From the NCBI GenBank assembly GCA_963754305.1, contig CAVWFR010000040.1:124001-188000 (forward strand): 64,000 bases of DNA, in the 5' to 3' direction. The number at the start of each line of letters is the position of its first letter. Positions within the stretch are counted from its first letter, which is position 1. The stretch is from DATEDA01 sp963754305. Its GTDB lineage: Bacteria > Pseudomonadota > Gammaproteobacteria > Burkholderiales > SG8-39. The translations under genes were made by a program, and so were the position numbers. The notes under the pieces were generated by a model, which worked only from the letters and a program-made list of their open reading frames with translations, ran no database searches and was not told where the DNA came from. Below are positions 18,199-27,910 of this stretch, piece by piece.

Positions 18199-18540
18199 AT
18201 GCCTTATCTCTTCATCGCAAGCATGGACGTCGACCCCGACAAGGAAGCCCTCTTCAACGAGGTGTACGACACCGAGCACATCCCGCTGATCCTCAAGGTG
18301 CCCGGCGTGATCTCGGCGCGCCGCTGCACGACCGAGCCGCTCACGATGGTGATCGGCGGCGAGAAGAAGACGATCGTCGCCGAGGGCGAGCCGAAGTACA
18401 GCGCGGTCTACGAGCTAGAGAGCGCGGCGGTGCTCGTCAGCAAGGGCTGGGCCGATGCGGTCGACGCCGGACGGTGGCCGAGCCAGGTGCGCCCGTTCAC
18501 CCGCAACCGGCGGCACGTGCTGAAGAAGCTCGCGGACTGA
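18199..18540 (+). CDS. small dimeric alpha/beta-barrel (ferredoxin-like) protein
   Basis: 113-residue protein with the layout of dimeric alpha-beta barrel/EthD-like domains: a first beta strand (PYLFIASMDVDPDKEALFNE), the motif VYDTEHIPLILKVPGVISAR (a DTEHxP.. helix-to-strand turn) and a later strand KYSAVYELES. Such proteins bind small aromatic or polyketide-like ligands, or act in degradation pathways. It is close behind the cupin and small ORF on the same strand, so likely one operon. Its exact reaction is unknown. Confidence 0.7.
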   Translation: MPYLFIASMDVDPDKEALFNEVYDTEHIPLILKVPGVISARRCTTEPLTMVIGGEKKTIVAEGEPKYSAVYELESAAVLVSKGWADAVDAGRWPSQVRPFTRNRRHVLKKLAD

Positions 18541-18541
18541 G

Positions 18542-19420
18542 TCAGGCCGACCGGCGCGCCGTCCAGCGGCTCGAGGTGCCGCGGCCGATCATTTCCCCGC
18601 TCATCGTCGGGCCGGTCACCCGGCCGCGGAACGTGAGGATCCGGCCGGCGTGCAGGAGCTCGAACCGGATCGAGTCGGCGCGCACGGCGAGCTCGCGTAG
18701 CTGGAGCGAAACGCCGTCCACGATCGCCGCTCCCTCGAGCCGATCGGGCCATTGCTCGATCGCGACCTCGATCGGCGCGGCGGATACGGGTTGCTCGATT
18801 GCGAGCGTCCATTGCCCGTGCACCTGCGCCGGAACGACGTAGTAGAGGAGCTTCGTCTCGACCGTGCCGTTGATCGCGAACTTTTCCTCGACGTCGAAGA
18901 GGAGCGTCTTGTCGGCACGCCACGGCTCGAGCGCATAGTCGTGCGAAACGATGCGCGCCCCGGCCGGCAGCTCGGCGCGGAGCTTGGGCACGAGCTGGAT
19001 CGCGAGGCGGGGCAGCAGGTACATCGTCACGACGGTTGCGCTACTCAGGTCGGCCGTCAGCACGTCGCCCTGCACGAACGTCACGCGCCCGGCGACGCCT
19101 TCCCGTTCGGCCTGCACGCGCGAGAAGACGACCAGGTCGCCGTCGCGCTCGATGCCGACGCCGCGCGCGCCGTAGCGCTTCGCGGCGGCGATCACGAGGC
19201 GGCCGTCGCCCGAACCGAGGTCGTAGACCGTGTCGTCCGCACGGATCTCGGTGAGCTTGAGCATCTCATCGAGGATTACCCACGGCGTCGGGACGAACGG
19301 CCCGCCGTCGTTCGCGGCCGGCTTGGGCTGCGCGCGCACCCGCGCCGCGGCGAACGCGAGCGGCGCGGCGCCGATCGCGCCGACGAGCCGGCGGCGAAGC
19401 GTGTCCGGAGCGCGGGCCAC
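18542..19420 (-). CDS. exported class I SAM-methyltransferase-fold protein (paralogue 1)
   Basis: 292-residue protein with GTG start at 19420, 14 bases after the ettA stop. Residues 9-30 (RRRLVGAIGAAPLAFAAARV, ending VRA before QP) form an arginine-rich hydrophobic leader resembling a Tat or Sec signal. FVPTPWVILDEMLKLTEIRA is followed by the SAM-binding loop DLGSGDGR (about residues 67-74), the second acidic position GVGIERD and VTFVQGDVLTADLS. The C-terminal roughly 110 residues are beta-rich (LQLRELAVRADSIRFELLHA). It is paralogous to the pair at 51224 and 52057. Export of a SAM-fold enzyme would be unusual because SAM is cytoplasmic; the start codon choice matters here. Confidence 0.78.
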   Translation of the reverse strand: MARAPDTLRRRLVGAIGAAPLAFAAARVRAQPKPAANDGGPFVPTPWVILDEMLKLTEIRADDTVYDLGSGDGRLVIAAAKRYGARGVGIERDGDLVVFSRVQAEREGVAGRVTFVQGDVLTADLSSATVVTMYLLPRLAIQLVPKLRAELPAGARIVSHDYALEPWRADKTLLFDVEEKFAINGTVETKLLYYVVPAQVHGQWTLAIEQPVSAAPIEVAIEQWPDRLEGAAIVDGVSLQLRELAVRADSIRFELLHAGRILTFRGRVTGPTMSGEMIGRGTSSRWTARRSA

Positions 19421-19434
19421 GGTCGTCGTCCGGG

Positions 19435-21096
<1,662 letters not shown>

Positions 21097-21177
21097 TCGT
21101 ACGACCCGGGGATCGATGCAGGGGAGAAAACGAACCGGGGGCGATTATCCACCGTTCCCCCCTGGGGCGGGCCCCGA

Positions 21178-21363
21178 ATGGAGTTCACCGTCGAGGAGGT
21201 CGACGAGGGCGTCCTCTTGCGGCCGGTCAAGCCGTTCAAGCCGACGACGCTGGAAGAGGTCGTCGGCTGCACCGGCTACAGAGGTCCGGCTAGATCCCTC
21301 GACGATATGGAGCGCGCGGTCGCGCGCGGCGTGAAAGAGCGTCGTGCTCGCGGTCGATACTGA
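21178..21363 (+). CDS. VapB/AbrB-type antitoxin lacking its DNA-binding half
   Basis: 61 residues: MEFTVEEVDEGVLLRPVKPF, then TTLEEVVGCTGYRGPARSLD and DMERAVARGVKERR. This is the C-terminal half of AbrB/MazE-fold antitoxins paired with VapC, the toxin-wrapping part. The N-terminal swapped-hairpin DNA-binding half (about 35 residues) is absent, because ettA begins only 81 bases upstream. An in-frame extension to 21088 exists but shows no AbrB sequence. The stop overlaps the toxin start by 20 bases. It may still neutralise VapC but should not autorepress in the usual way. Confidence 0.7.
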   Translation: MEFTVEEVDEGVLLRPVKPFKPTTLEEVVGCTGYRGPARSLDDMERAVARGVKERRARGRY

Positions 21364-21733
21364 CCTCGTCGTGCGGCTCGTCACGAACGACGAGAAAGCC
21401 CAGGCCACGCGCGCCAAGGCGGTGTTCGCCGCGAACGACATCTTCGTCCCGAAGACGGTGCTACTCGAAACCGAGTGGGTGTTGCGCTTCACTTACGCGC
21501 TGGATCGGTCAAGCATCCTGCGCGGGCTGCGGGGTATCCTGGGGATGGCGAATGTGACCGGGGAGGACGGCGCCAACGTCGCGAGGGCACTCGACTGGTA
21601 CGAGGGCGGCTTGGACCTGGCCGATGCCTTGCATCTCTCGGCAAGTGGCGACGCCAAGCGCTTTGCGACCTTCGACGGCAAGCTCGTCAAGCGTGCGAAG
21701 GGCCTCGCCCCGATCGAGGTCGTGGCGGTCTGA
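21344..21733 (+). CDS. VapC-family PIN-domain toxin
   Basis: 129-residue PIN-domain endoribonuclease. The acidic metal-binding residues are in place: Asp5 (AVDTDLVVRLVTND), Glu42 (LLETEWVLRFTY), Asp91/Asp94 (GLDLADALHLSA) and Asp111 (FATFDGK). It starts at GTG 21344 inside the end of the antitoxin gene, the usual coupled antitoxin-toxin layout. The likely targets of VapC enzymes are tRNAs or rRNA; the specific target here is unknown. Confidence 0.88.
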   Translation: MLAVDTDLVVRLVTNDEKAQATRAKAVFAANDIFVPKTVLLETEWVLRFTYALDRSSILRGLRGILGMANVTGEDGANVARALDWYEGGLDLADALHLSASGDAKRFATFDGKLVKRAKGLAPIEVVAV

Positions 21734-21743
21734 GCCGCCGCCG

Positions 21744-22130
21744 TCAGATGCCGCTTATCCGATACGCCGTCCCGAACTGACCGAACTCGTGGCTCGTCAC
21801 GCCGTGCTGCGTCGAGCCGGCGTACCTCGGCAGCGGCTTCTCCACCGTGATCTTGACGATCGACGCGGCGCCCGCCTTCACGACGCCGGCGTGAACCGCC
21901 GCGACCGCGATGGCGGAGTCGCCGGTGTAGACCTCGGTGCCCCAGAGCGGACCGGCGGACTCGCCCGTGACGCGGAAGTAGTAGGTCGCCCCGACCGGAT
22001 CGCACAGGTCGATCATCGTGAGCGGCGCCTCCGCCGCGAGCAGCCCCTGGTCGAGGAGGTGGCGGATCTGCTTGCGGGTGAGCTTGCCGCGGCGGTCGAA
22101 ATAGGCGACCAGCTCCTGTACGACTTTCAT
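21744..22130 (-). CDS. LCCL-domain protein
   Basis: 128-residue protein. The C-terminal roughly 85 residues show the LCCL pattern: GPLWGTEVYTGDSAIAVAAV, then HAGVVKAGAASIVKITVEKP, RYAGSTQHGVTSHEFG and TAYRI. The usual domain cysteines are mostly missing. The N-terminus (MKVVQELVAYFDRRGKLTRK, then QIRHLLDQGLL) looks like a helical DNA- or protein-binding segment. ATG 22128-22130 has GGAGAAG upstream. It is the last gene of the leftward MoxR/VWA operon, 20 bases from the VWA gene, implying a shared process. LCCL domains are mostly extracellular in eukaryotes; no signal peptide is seen here. Confidence 0.7.
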   Translation of the reverse strand: MKVVQELVAYFDRRGKLTRKQIRHLLDQGLLAAEAPLTMIDLCDPVGATYYFRVTGESAGPLWGTEVYTGDSAIAVAAVHAGVVKAGAASIVKITVEKPLPRYAGSTQHGVTSHEFGQFGTAYRISGI

Positions 22131-22149
22131 CTCGTACTTCTCCGGTGGT

Positions 22150-23397
22150 TCAGGCGGGCTGCATGACGAGCACCCGGCCATACGGCGGCGCGAACGCGCC
22201 AGTGCAGCGGGCGGGCAGAAGCCAGAGCACGTCATAGGGCATGGGTTCCGGCGGATAGGCGATGTCGCCGTCGGTCAGGACGACGACGGCGCGCACGTGC
22301 CGATCGTCGGCGAGATGGCGCAGGGCCGGAGAGAGGTCGCTCCCTCCGTACCCGGAGATCTCGCGCTGCGCGAGCGCGTCCGGCGCGAGGAGTTCGTCAG
22401 CGGTCACGGCGGCGTCGCATTGTACGAGCCGTACCTGGTCGACCGCGACCGCGTCGCAGAACTCGGCGATCGTCCCGAGCGCGTGCGGGATCTCGCGGTC
22501 ATCGAGCCGCTGGTGTCGAGCACGATGTTGAGGATCCAACCTTCGCGCTTGCGCCCGGGCAGGACGATGTCGGCGCGTCCGGCGCCGCGGCGCGACGCGC
22601 GAGCGAACGTCCGATCCCCCGGCGCGACCGATTCCAGCCAGTGCTGGAGCGCGAGCTCCCAGGGGGTGCGGTAGATGCCGCGCAGCGCATCGACGGTCTG
22701 GCTCGCCGCGCCCGCGTCCGTCCCGCGCAGACCCTTCGCGAGGCCCATCGCCCGGGCGAGGCCGAGCGCCTTGGCGGCGAGCGCTTTCATCCGCTCCGCG
22801 CTTGCCTCCTGGCCCTTCGCATCGTCCGGGAACAGCTCGGCTTCGCGCCCGGCGTCGAGGACGTCGCCGGCCTCGCCGTCCTGTGTCGCCACGAGGACGC
22901 GTGTCCGGCGCCGAACAGCCGCCGGGCGGAGGTCGCCTCGCCCTCCCACACGCTCGTCTTGGTCTGCGTCGCGGCATTGCGCCGCATCTCGAGCACGATC
23001 TCCTCGGCCGAGCGGTCGCGCGCGCCGGGCATGTCGAGCCCGCCGGCCGGCACCGCCTGCCCCAGCTCGGCCCGCAGGATGTCGTTGATGATGTAGTCGT
23101 GCGCGTAGTTGAACTCGGTGCGGTCAGCGCCCCGGGCACGGTCGTGCGTGCGCAGGGCGAGGTGGAGCATCTCGTGCGCGAGGACGAACACCAGCTCGCT
23201 GTCCTTCAGCCGGCGGACGAAGGCCGGGTTTGCGACGAGCCGCCCGACGCGAACACGCCCATCGTCGGTAGGCGGTCGTCGAGCGACACGCGCGCTGCGG
23301 CGACGAGGCCGGCAAGGTGCGGGAACGGCACCGTCACCATGCGCAGCCCACGCTCGATGCGGGCGAGCGTCGCGGGATCGGTCACTCGATGGTTCAC
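22150..23397 (-). pseudogene. VWA-like protein with N-terminal putative metallopeptidase domain (DUF2201-type), three frameshifts
   Basis: GTG 23397 overlaps the MoxR stop (GTGA). The first part, RIERGLRMVTVPFPHLAGLV, is followed after a shift at about 23243 by VFVLAHEMLHLALRTHDR, whose HE..H is a zinc-peptidase motif, and NYAHDYIINDILRAELGQ. After a second shift near 22895 come YRTPWELALQHWLESVAPGD and the MIDAS-like VLDTSGSM. After a third at about 22500 come IPHALGTIAEFCDAVAVDQV, DLSPALRHL and VVVLTDGDIAYPPEPMPYDV. Domain order (metallopeptidase, then VWA) and the MoxR partner match the DUF2201 family. Repaired length is about 415 residues. Confidence 0.75.
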
Positions 23398-24434
23398 AAA
23401 CGCGCGACGTTCTTGAGCAGGCCGAGCATCGCGCCGTCCGCGCCGAGCGCGCCCCACCGGTCGACGAGATCGCCGAGCAATGTGAGCTGGTGCTCGTGGG
23501 GCAGGCGCTTCAGGAAGCGGTTGACCGTGCGCGGCTTGAGGCCTTGCAGCTTGCCGTCGCGGACGTTCTGGCGGATGCAGTTCAGCACGAACCAGCGGGC
23601 CGCGTCGCCCTGCGGCAGCGCCTCCGGGTGCTCGACGTAGTGCGCGATCGGATGCATCGCGCCGATCGCTTCCTCGGCGAGCGCGCAGAAGATCGCTGCG
23701 TCCTCAGCCGACAGCCGGCCGAAGGCGAGCGCGCGCCGCGTCTCGCGCGTCAGCACGCCGCCGGCTTCAGCCAGGTCGAGCGCGCGCGAGAGCTGCGCCC
23801 AGCCGCGCGGCGTCGAGAACGGCACCGGCTCGGACGGCACGGGGCGTGCGAGCGCATCCGGCATGTACGCGATGAAGCTCAGGATCTCCGGCCGCAGCTT
23901 CTGGCGGCGCGCCCACGCGAGCCACTCGTCGAGCTCGACCCGCACGTGCAGAAGGGTGACGCGGTTCACCAGCGCCGAGCTCATCGAGCGCACCAGCGCA
24001 CGATCCTGGATCCGATTGCCGGCGGCGACCACCCAGGTCCCGGCCGGGAGGGCGTGCTCGCCGAGCCGCCGCTCGAGCAGCAGCGAGTAGAACGCCTTCT
24101 GCACGTCGGGCGCGCACGCCGGGAGCTCGTCGAGGAAGAGGCAGAAGGGTTCGGGCTGCTCGGGCAGGAGGAGACGCGGCGGACAGAACACCGAGCGCTC
24201 GCCGACGATGCGCGGCACGCCGCTCACGTCTTCGGGCGCGATCTGGGTGCCGAGGAGCGAGCGGCAGGCGAGACCCGCTTCGCGCGCGGCCTGGTAGACC
24301 ATCTCGGACTTCCCGACCCCGGGCGGCGCGAGCACGAGGAAGCTGTGCTCGTGCGCCATGCATTGGATGAGCTTTTTCGCCTGCCCGAGGGTGATCGTCT
24401 CGGCGAGCGAGCCGGCGGGGAGTGGAGCGTTCAA
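23394..24434 (-). CDS. MoxR-type AAA+ ATPase
   Basis: 346-residue AAA+ ATPase. Walker A is LAPPGVGKSEMV (about residues 35-46), Walker B FCLFLDELPA (Asp102-Glu103), sensor 1 GTWVVAAGNR, and an arginine-finger-like VNRVTLLHVRV. MoxR ATPases work as chaperones that insert cofactors into, or remodel, a partner carrying a VWA domain; the partner is the next gene, overlapped by four bases. It shows no membrane segment. Downstream genes (VWA/metallopeptidase, LCCL) and an upstream 131-residue protein complete the operon. Confidence 0.88.
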   Translation of the reverse strand: MNAPLPAGSLAETITLGQAKKLIQCMAHEHSFLVLAPPGVGKSEMVYQAAREAGLACRSLLGTQIAPEDVSGVPRIVGERSVFCPPRLLLPEQPEPFCLFLDELPACAPDVQKAFYSLLLERRLGEHALPAGTWVVAAGNRIQDRALVRSMSSALVNRVTLLHVRVELDEWLAWARRQKLRPEILSFIAYMPDALARPVPSEPVPFSTPRGWAQLSRALDLAEAGGVLTRETRRALAFGRLSAEDAAIFCALAEEAIGAMHPIAHYVEHPEALPQGDAARWFVLNCIRQNVRDGKLQGLKPRTVNRFLKRLPHEHQLTLLGDLVDRWGALGADGAMLGLLKNVARL

Positions 24435-24552
24435 GCGCGTTTCCTTTCGGGCGCGGGAATCGCGCTCGGTCGGAAACGCGCGGTGTCGCTTGCGCGTTGA
24501 CAGCAGGGAGGCGAGCGCGCGTGTCGCGCGCGGCCCCTTCCCGCGTCCCGGG

Positions 24553-24948
24553 TTACGGCAGCTGGATCTTGCCGCCGCCGCCGAGCCCGCCCGGCGGCAG
24601 CGCGCCGCCCTGCGGGACGACGATCGAGGAGGCCGCCTGGCGCCGCAGGTCCTGCAGCTCCTTCATCGTCCGCTCGATCGCTTCCTGCGCGAGCGGGCCG
24701 AACTTGGTCGCGGCCTCGCCGACCGAAGTCGCGTCGATCTCGAACACGATCGGCAGCGCGCCGACGTTGCTCATCACCTGCGTCTCGCCGATGTAGAGGA
24801 CCGGGCGCGCCGCGTCGGGGGCGCCGTCGCTCGTCACCGGCGTGAGGCGCCGGATCGTGCCGACGCGACGGTCGGTGAAAACTTCCTCCAGGAACAGGGC
24901 TGCCGGATCGAGCTTGATATCGTTCCGGGGGTCGGGTCGGGTGGCCAT
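24553..24948 (-). CDS. hypothetical protein heading the MoxR/VWA operon
   Basis: 131 residues from ATG 24946-24948: MATRPDPRNDIKLDPAALFL, then EEVFTDRRVGTIRRLTPVTS, VLYIGETQVMSNVGALPIVF and EIDATSVGEAATKFGPLAQE. The tail is Gly/Pro-rich (GGALPPGGLGGGGKIQLP). The pattern of a strand-rich centre with a helical end and a flexible tail suggests a structural or substrate protein. It is not assigned to a family. It lies 118 bases upstream of the MoxR gene in the same direction, with no obvious terminator between them, and so may be the client of the MoxR/VWA module. Confidence 0.55.
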   Translation of the reverse strand: MATRPDPRNDIKLDPAALFLEEVFTDRRVGTIRRLTPVTSDGAPDAARPVLYIGETQVMSNVGALPIVFEIDATSVGEAATKFGPLAQEAIERTMKELQDLRRQAASSIVVPQGGALPPGGLGGGGKIQLP

Positions 24949-24986
24949 GATTCGGACTCCAATGCGATAGGGTGAAAGGATAACCG

Positions 24987-25665
24987 ATGGATCGCCGCCA
25001 GCTGTTCGGGGCCGTGTTCGGCGCGGCATGCGCGTTCCTCTTCGTCGGCCGGGCGCTCGCTCAAGGCGCGGGCCGGGACGCCGAGCTGATCCGGGCGGCC
25101 GAGGCGGGCGACGCCGCCGCGGTCAAGCGCCTGCTCGCGCAGCGGGCGGACGTCCATGCCCGCGATGCCCAGGGGCGGACCGCGCTCGTTGCCGCGACCT
25201 ACGGCAATCACGTCGAGGCCGCGCGGGCGCTGATCGCGGCGGGCGCCGACGTCAACGCCCAGGACGAGATCCGCAACAGCGCATTCCTGCTCGCCGGCGC
25301 GCGCGGGTATGTCGAAATCGTGCGGCTTACGCTCCCCGCCGGGGCGGATCCGCAGCAGCACGAACCGCTACGGCGGCACCGCGCTCATCCCCGCGTGCCA
25401 TTACGGGCATGTGGAGACGGTGCGCGAGCTTCTCAAGACGAAGATCGACGTCGACCACGTGAACAACCTCGGCTGGACGGCGCTGCTCGAGGCGGTGATC
25501 CTCGGCGACGGCGGGCCGGCGCACACCGAAATCGTTCGGCTCCTGATCGCGGCCGGGGCAAGAGTGAACCTCGCCGATCGGCAGGGCGTGACGCCGCTCG
25601 CGCACGCGCGCGAGCGGAAGTACCGCGCGATCGCCGGGCTTCTAGAGCGCGCCGGCGGACGCTAG
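24987..25665 (+). pseudogene. exported ankyrin-repeat protein, one frameshift
   Basis: Signal peptide MDRRQLFGAVFGAACAFLFV, then GRALAQG (cut after ALA). Ankyrin repeats follow: ELIRAAEAGDAAAVKRLLAQ, VHARDAQGRTALVAATYGNH, VNAQDEIRNSAFLLAGARGY. A one-base shift at about 25350-25358, within GADP..STNRYGGTALIPACHY, is needed to reach the last repeats (IDVDHVNNLGWTALLEAVIL, VNLADRQGVTPLAHARERKY). Five to six repeats and about 225 residues result if repaired. Periplasmic ankyrin proteins often accompany catalases or other envelope enzymes; no such partner is seen here. It is divergent from the operon at 24948 with a 38-base gap. Confidence 0.78.
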
Positions 25666-25672
25666 CCCCGGG

Positions 25673-25745
25673 GTCGCAGCTCCGCGGCGTCGCAGCCCCA
25701 CGGCGCAGCACGCCGCGGCGCAGCACGCCTCATGGCGCAGCATCG
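25673..25745. repeat. short degenerate tandem GGCGCAGCACGCC repeats
   Basis: Two exact 13-base copies of GGCGCAGCACGCC (25702-25714 and 25717-25729, period 15) are followed by a partial third copy (GGCGCAGCATCGC, 25734-25746) and preceded by related GTCGCAGC units. The array lies between the ankyrin gene and the UbiD promoter. It may be a slipped-strand expansion; no coding frame or known element is recognised. Confidence 0.6.
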
Positions 25746-25762
25746 CGCGCGCCCGGGCTCGA

Positions 25763-25791
25763 TTGCAATTAGTGAAGTAACTTACTAAACT
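25763..25791 (+). promoter_or_regulatory. putative promoter with embedded MarR-type operator for the UbiD operon
   Basis: TTGCAA (25763-25768) and TAAACT (25786-25791) are 17 bases apart and could be a sigma-70 -35/-10 pair. The spacer is an almost perfect dyad, TTAGTgAAGT-A-ACTTACTAA (25769-25788, one unpaired G), in the only AT-rich stretch nearby. MarR regulators commonly bind such TTAGT..ACTAA dyads, and a MarR gene is the third gene downstream, so feedback control is inferred. It lies 47 bases before the ATG at 25838. Confidence 0.5.
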
Positions 25792-25837
25792 GGCCCGGGC
25801 GATCGATTGCCGGAAGGCGCTGACAAGGAGCTCATCC

Positions 25838-27256
25838 ATGGCTGCCGTGCTCTCCACCAGCCACGCCGCGCCCGCCGCGGACGCAAAGCCGCTCGACCGC
25901 GATCTCCGCGGCCATCTCCGGACGAATGCCGACGTCGTCACGCGCATCGCCAAGCCGGTCAGCCTCGAGCACATCCCGGCGCTGACCGCGCAGAGCGAGC
26001 AGCCGATCCTGTTCGAGAGCATCGTCGAGCGCCCGGGCTTTCGCCTGTGCGACATCCTGGTCAAGCACCGCGACCTCCAGGCGCGTGCGCTCGGCGTGCC
26101 GCGCAGCGATTACCTGCGGACGCTCGCCTTCCGCCTGCGCAAGCCTCCGCGGGGGTTCGTGCACGTGAAGTCCGGACCGGTGAAGGAGGTGAAGGTGGTC
26201 GGCGGCAAAGCGGACTGGACGCAGCTCCCGGTGCCGATCCATTCCGAGGCCGAGACGGTGCCGTACGTGACGGCCATGTGCCTCGCAAAGGACCCCGAGA
26301 CCGGGTTCTACAACACCTGCCACGCCGGGACCGTCGTCACCGGCCCGCGCACCGGATGCCCGAGCTTCGTCACGCCGCACGCGCACGTGATCATGCGCAA
26401 GTACCGCGAGCTGGGCGAGCAGCGGATGCCCTTCGCGTACGTCTTCGGCGTCCACCCCGCCTACGAGATCATGGCGAACTTCTCCGGCCTGCACATGGAT
26501 ATCTGGGGCGAGCTGGAGATGGTCGGCACGATCATGGACCAGGACGTCGAGATGGTGCCGTGCGAGACGCTCGACATGAACGTCCCGGCGCAAGCCGAGA
26601 TCGTCGTCGAGGGCTTCGTCGACCTCACCGGGATGCACGACGTCGGCGTCTCGGTGGGCCCATCGAGCTACTACCTGCCGCGGACCTCGAAGCTGCCCGA
26701 GTTCACGGTGACCGCGATCACGATGCGCGGGGACCGGCCGATCTACCGCAACCATCTCACCTGTCCGGGGACCGACCACCAGCCGCTGCCGCGGCTTTGC
26801 CACGAGGCGGTGCTCTACAACCGCCTCACCGAGATGGGCCTCAAGGTGAAGGACGTACGGTTCCCGACCTGGGGCGCCGCGGTGTCCTGCATCGTGCAGT
26901 TCGAGTATCCGCGCGAGGGGTTCGTGAACGACGCGCTGATGCTCGCGATGGGCTCGCCGTGGCTGAACACCAAGATGGTGGTCGCCGTGAGCCCCGACAC
27001 CGACCTCGACTCACCGGGCGATGTGTACCACGCGATCGCGACCCGTTGCGATCCGGCGCGAGATCTCGTGATCGTTCCGCACACGCGCGGCTCGCCCTAC
27101 GACCCATCGGCCGCGCCGCTTGCCGCCGATCCGTTCTGGCGCACGGTGGGCAAGCTCGGCATCGACGCCACGATCAAGTCGCGCCACGACCCGAAGGATT
27201 TCGAGCGCAGCTGGCCCCGCCACTGGGGCAAGGTGCGGCTCGAGGACTATCTGTGA
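25838..27256 (+). CDS. UbiD-family prenylated-FMN-dependent decarboxylase
   Basis: 472-residue decarboxylase of the UbiD family, which needs prenyl-FMN made by UbiX. DLRGHLRTNADVVTRIAKPV is the usual N-terminal region. Central motifs include DWTQLPVPIHSEAETVPYVT, NTCHAGTVVTGPRTGCPSFV and TPHAHVIMRKYRELGEQRMP, followed by YPREGFVNDALMLAMGSPWL and the C-terminal DPFWRTVGKLGIDATIK. Likely substrates are aromatic, phenylacrylic or heteroaromatic acids. No UbiX gene lies in the window. It is first in an operon with a CMD-like protein and a MarR regulator. Confidence 0.85.
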   Translation: MAAVLSTSHAAPAADAKPLDRDLRGHLRTNADVVTRIAKPVSLEHIPALTAQSEQPILFESIVERPGFRLCDILVKHRDLQARALGVPRSDYLRTLAFRLRKPPRGFVHVKSGPVKEVKVVGGKADWTQLPVPIHSEAETVPYVTAMCLAKDPETGFYNTCHAGTVVTGPRTGCPSFVTPHAHVIMRKYRELGEQRMPFAYVFGVHPAYEIMANFSGLHMDIWGELEMVGTIMDQDVEMVPCETLDMNVPAQAEIVVEGFVDLTGMHDVGVSVGPSSYYLPRTSKLPEFTVTAITMRGDRPIYRNHLTCPGTDHQPLPRLCHEAVLYNRLTEMGLKVKDVRFPTWGAAVSCIVQFEYPREGFVNDALMLAMGSPWLNTKMVVAVSPDTDLDSPGDVYHAIATRCDPARDLVIVPHTRGSPYDPSAAPLAADPFWRTVGKLGIDATIKSRHDPKDFERSWPRHWGKVRLEDYL

Positions 27257-27286
27257 ACCCCGGGGTCTAACCACAAGGAGGACGCC

Positions 27287-27910
27287 ATGAACCTGCCCGC
27301 GCCGAGATGGACCGAGGAGCAAGCGCCGTTCATCCCGTACGTTCCCGACGACCGCATGCCGGCGAACCTCAAGCCGGTGCTCGATCCGTACATGAAGCGC
27401 ATGGGTTTCCTGCCGAACGCGCTCAAGCTCTACGCCCACCGTCCGGAGATCGCCGAGACGCTGTTCCGCCTCAACAGCAACATCATGCGCGATCCGAGCC
27501 AGACGCTGCCCCAGCTTTTGAAGCGCAAGCTCTCGGCACTGGCGAGCAAGACCAACGGCTGCTCCTACTGCACGGCGCACTGCTGCAACATGCTGATGCG
27601 CGACAAGGACGGCGGATCGGAAGGCTGGGGACTCTCGCAGAACGATCTCCTGCAGGTCCTGACCGACGACTACCAGCCTGCCGACCCGATGGAGCGCGCC
27701 TGCTTCGATTTCGTCCGCGCCGCCTCGAGCGACCCGTCCAACGTGCCCGACGCGATGCTCCAGCGGCTGAAGGAGCACCTGTCGCCGCCGCAGATCGTCG
27801 AGCTCGCCTGCGTCGTCGGGTTCTGGAAGTTCTACAACGCGGTGCACGACTCGCTGCACATCCCGGTCGAGGAGCACCTCCTCAGCGACACGCGCTACGT
27901 CGACGTGTGA
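27287..27910 (+). CDS. carboxymuconolactone decarboxylase/AhpD-family protein
   Basis: 207-residue CMD/AhpD-fold protein with the redox motif NGCSYCTAHCC (Cys92-x2-Cys95-x2-His98) at the expected place, as in alkylhydroperoxidase D and peroxidase-related proteins. It has MKRMGFLPNALKLYAHRPEI ahead of the motif and VELACVVGFWKFYNAVHDSL near the end. AAGGAGG precedes the ATG. It sits 30 bases after the UbiD gene and overlaps the MarR start. It may protect the oxygen-sensitive prenyl-FMN enzyme or act on a pathway intermediate; this is inference. Confidence 0.82.
   Translation: MNLPAPRWTEEQAPFIPYVPDDRMPANLKPVLDPYMKRMGFLPNALKLYAHRPEIAETLFRLNSNIMRDPSQTLPQLLKRKLSALASKTNGCSYCTAHCCNMLMRDKDGGSEGWGLSQNDLLQVLTDDYQPADPMERACFDFVRAASSDPSNVPDAMLQRLKEHLSPPQIVELACVVGFWKFYNAVHDSLHIPVEEHLLSDTRYVDV

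Noticed and set aside
25673..25745. CRISPR-like tandem repeats
   Set aside because: Units are 13-15 bases with no unique spacers; a degenerate short tandem repeat instead.
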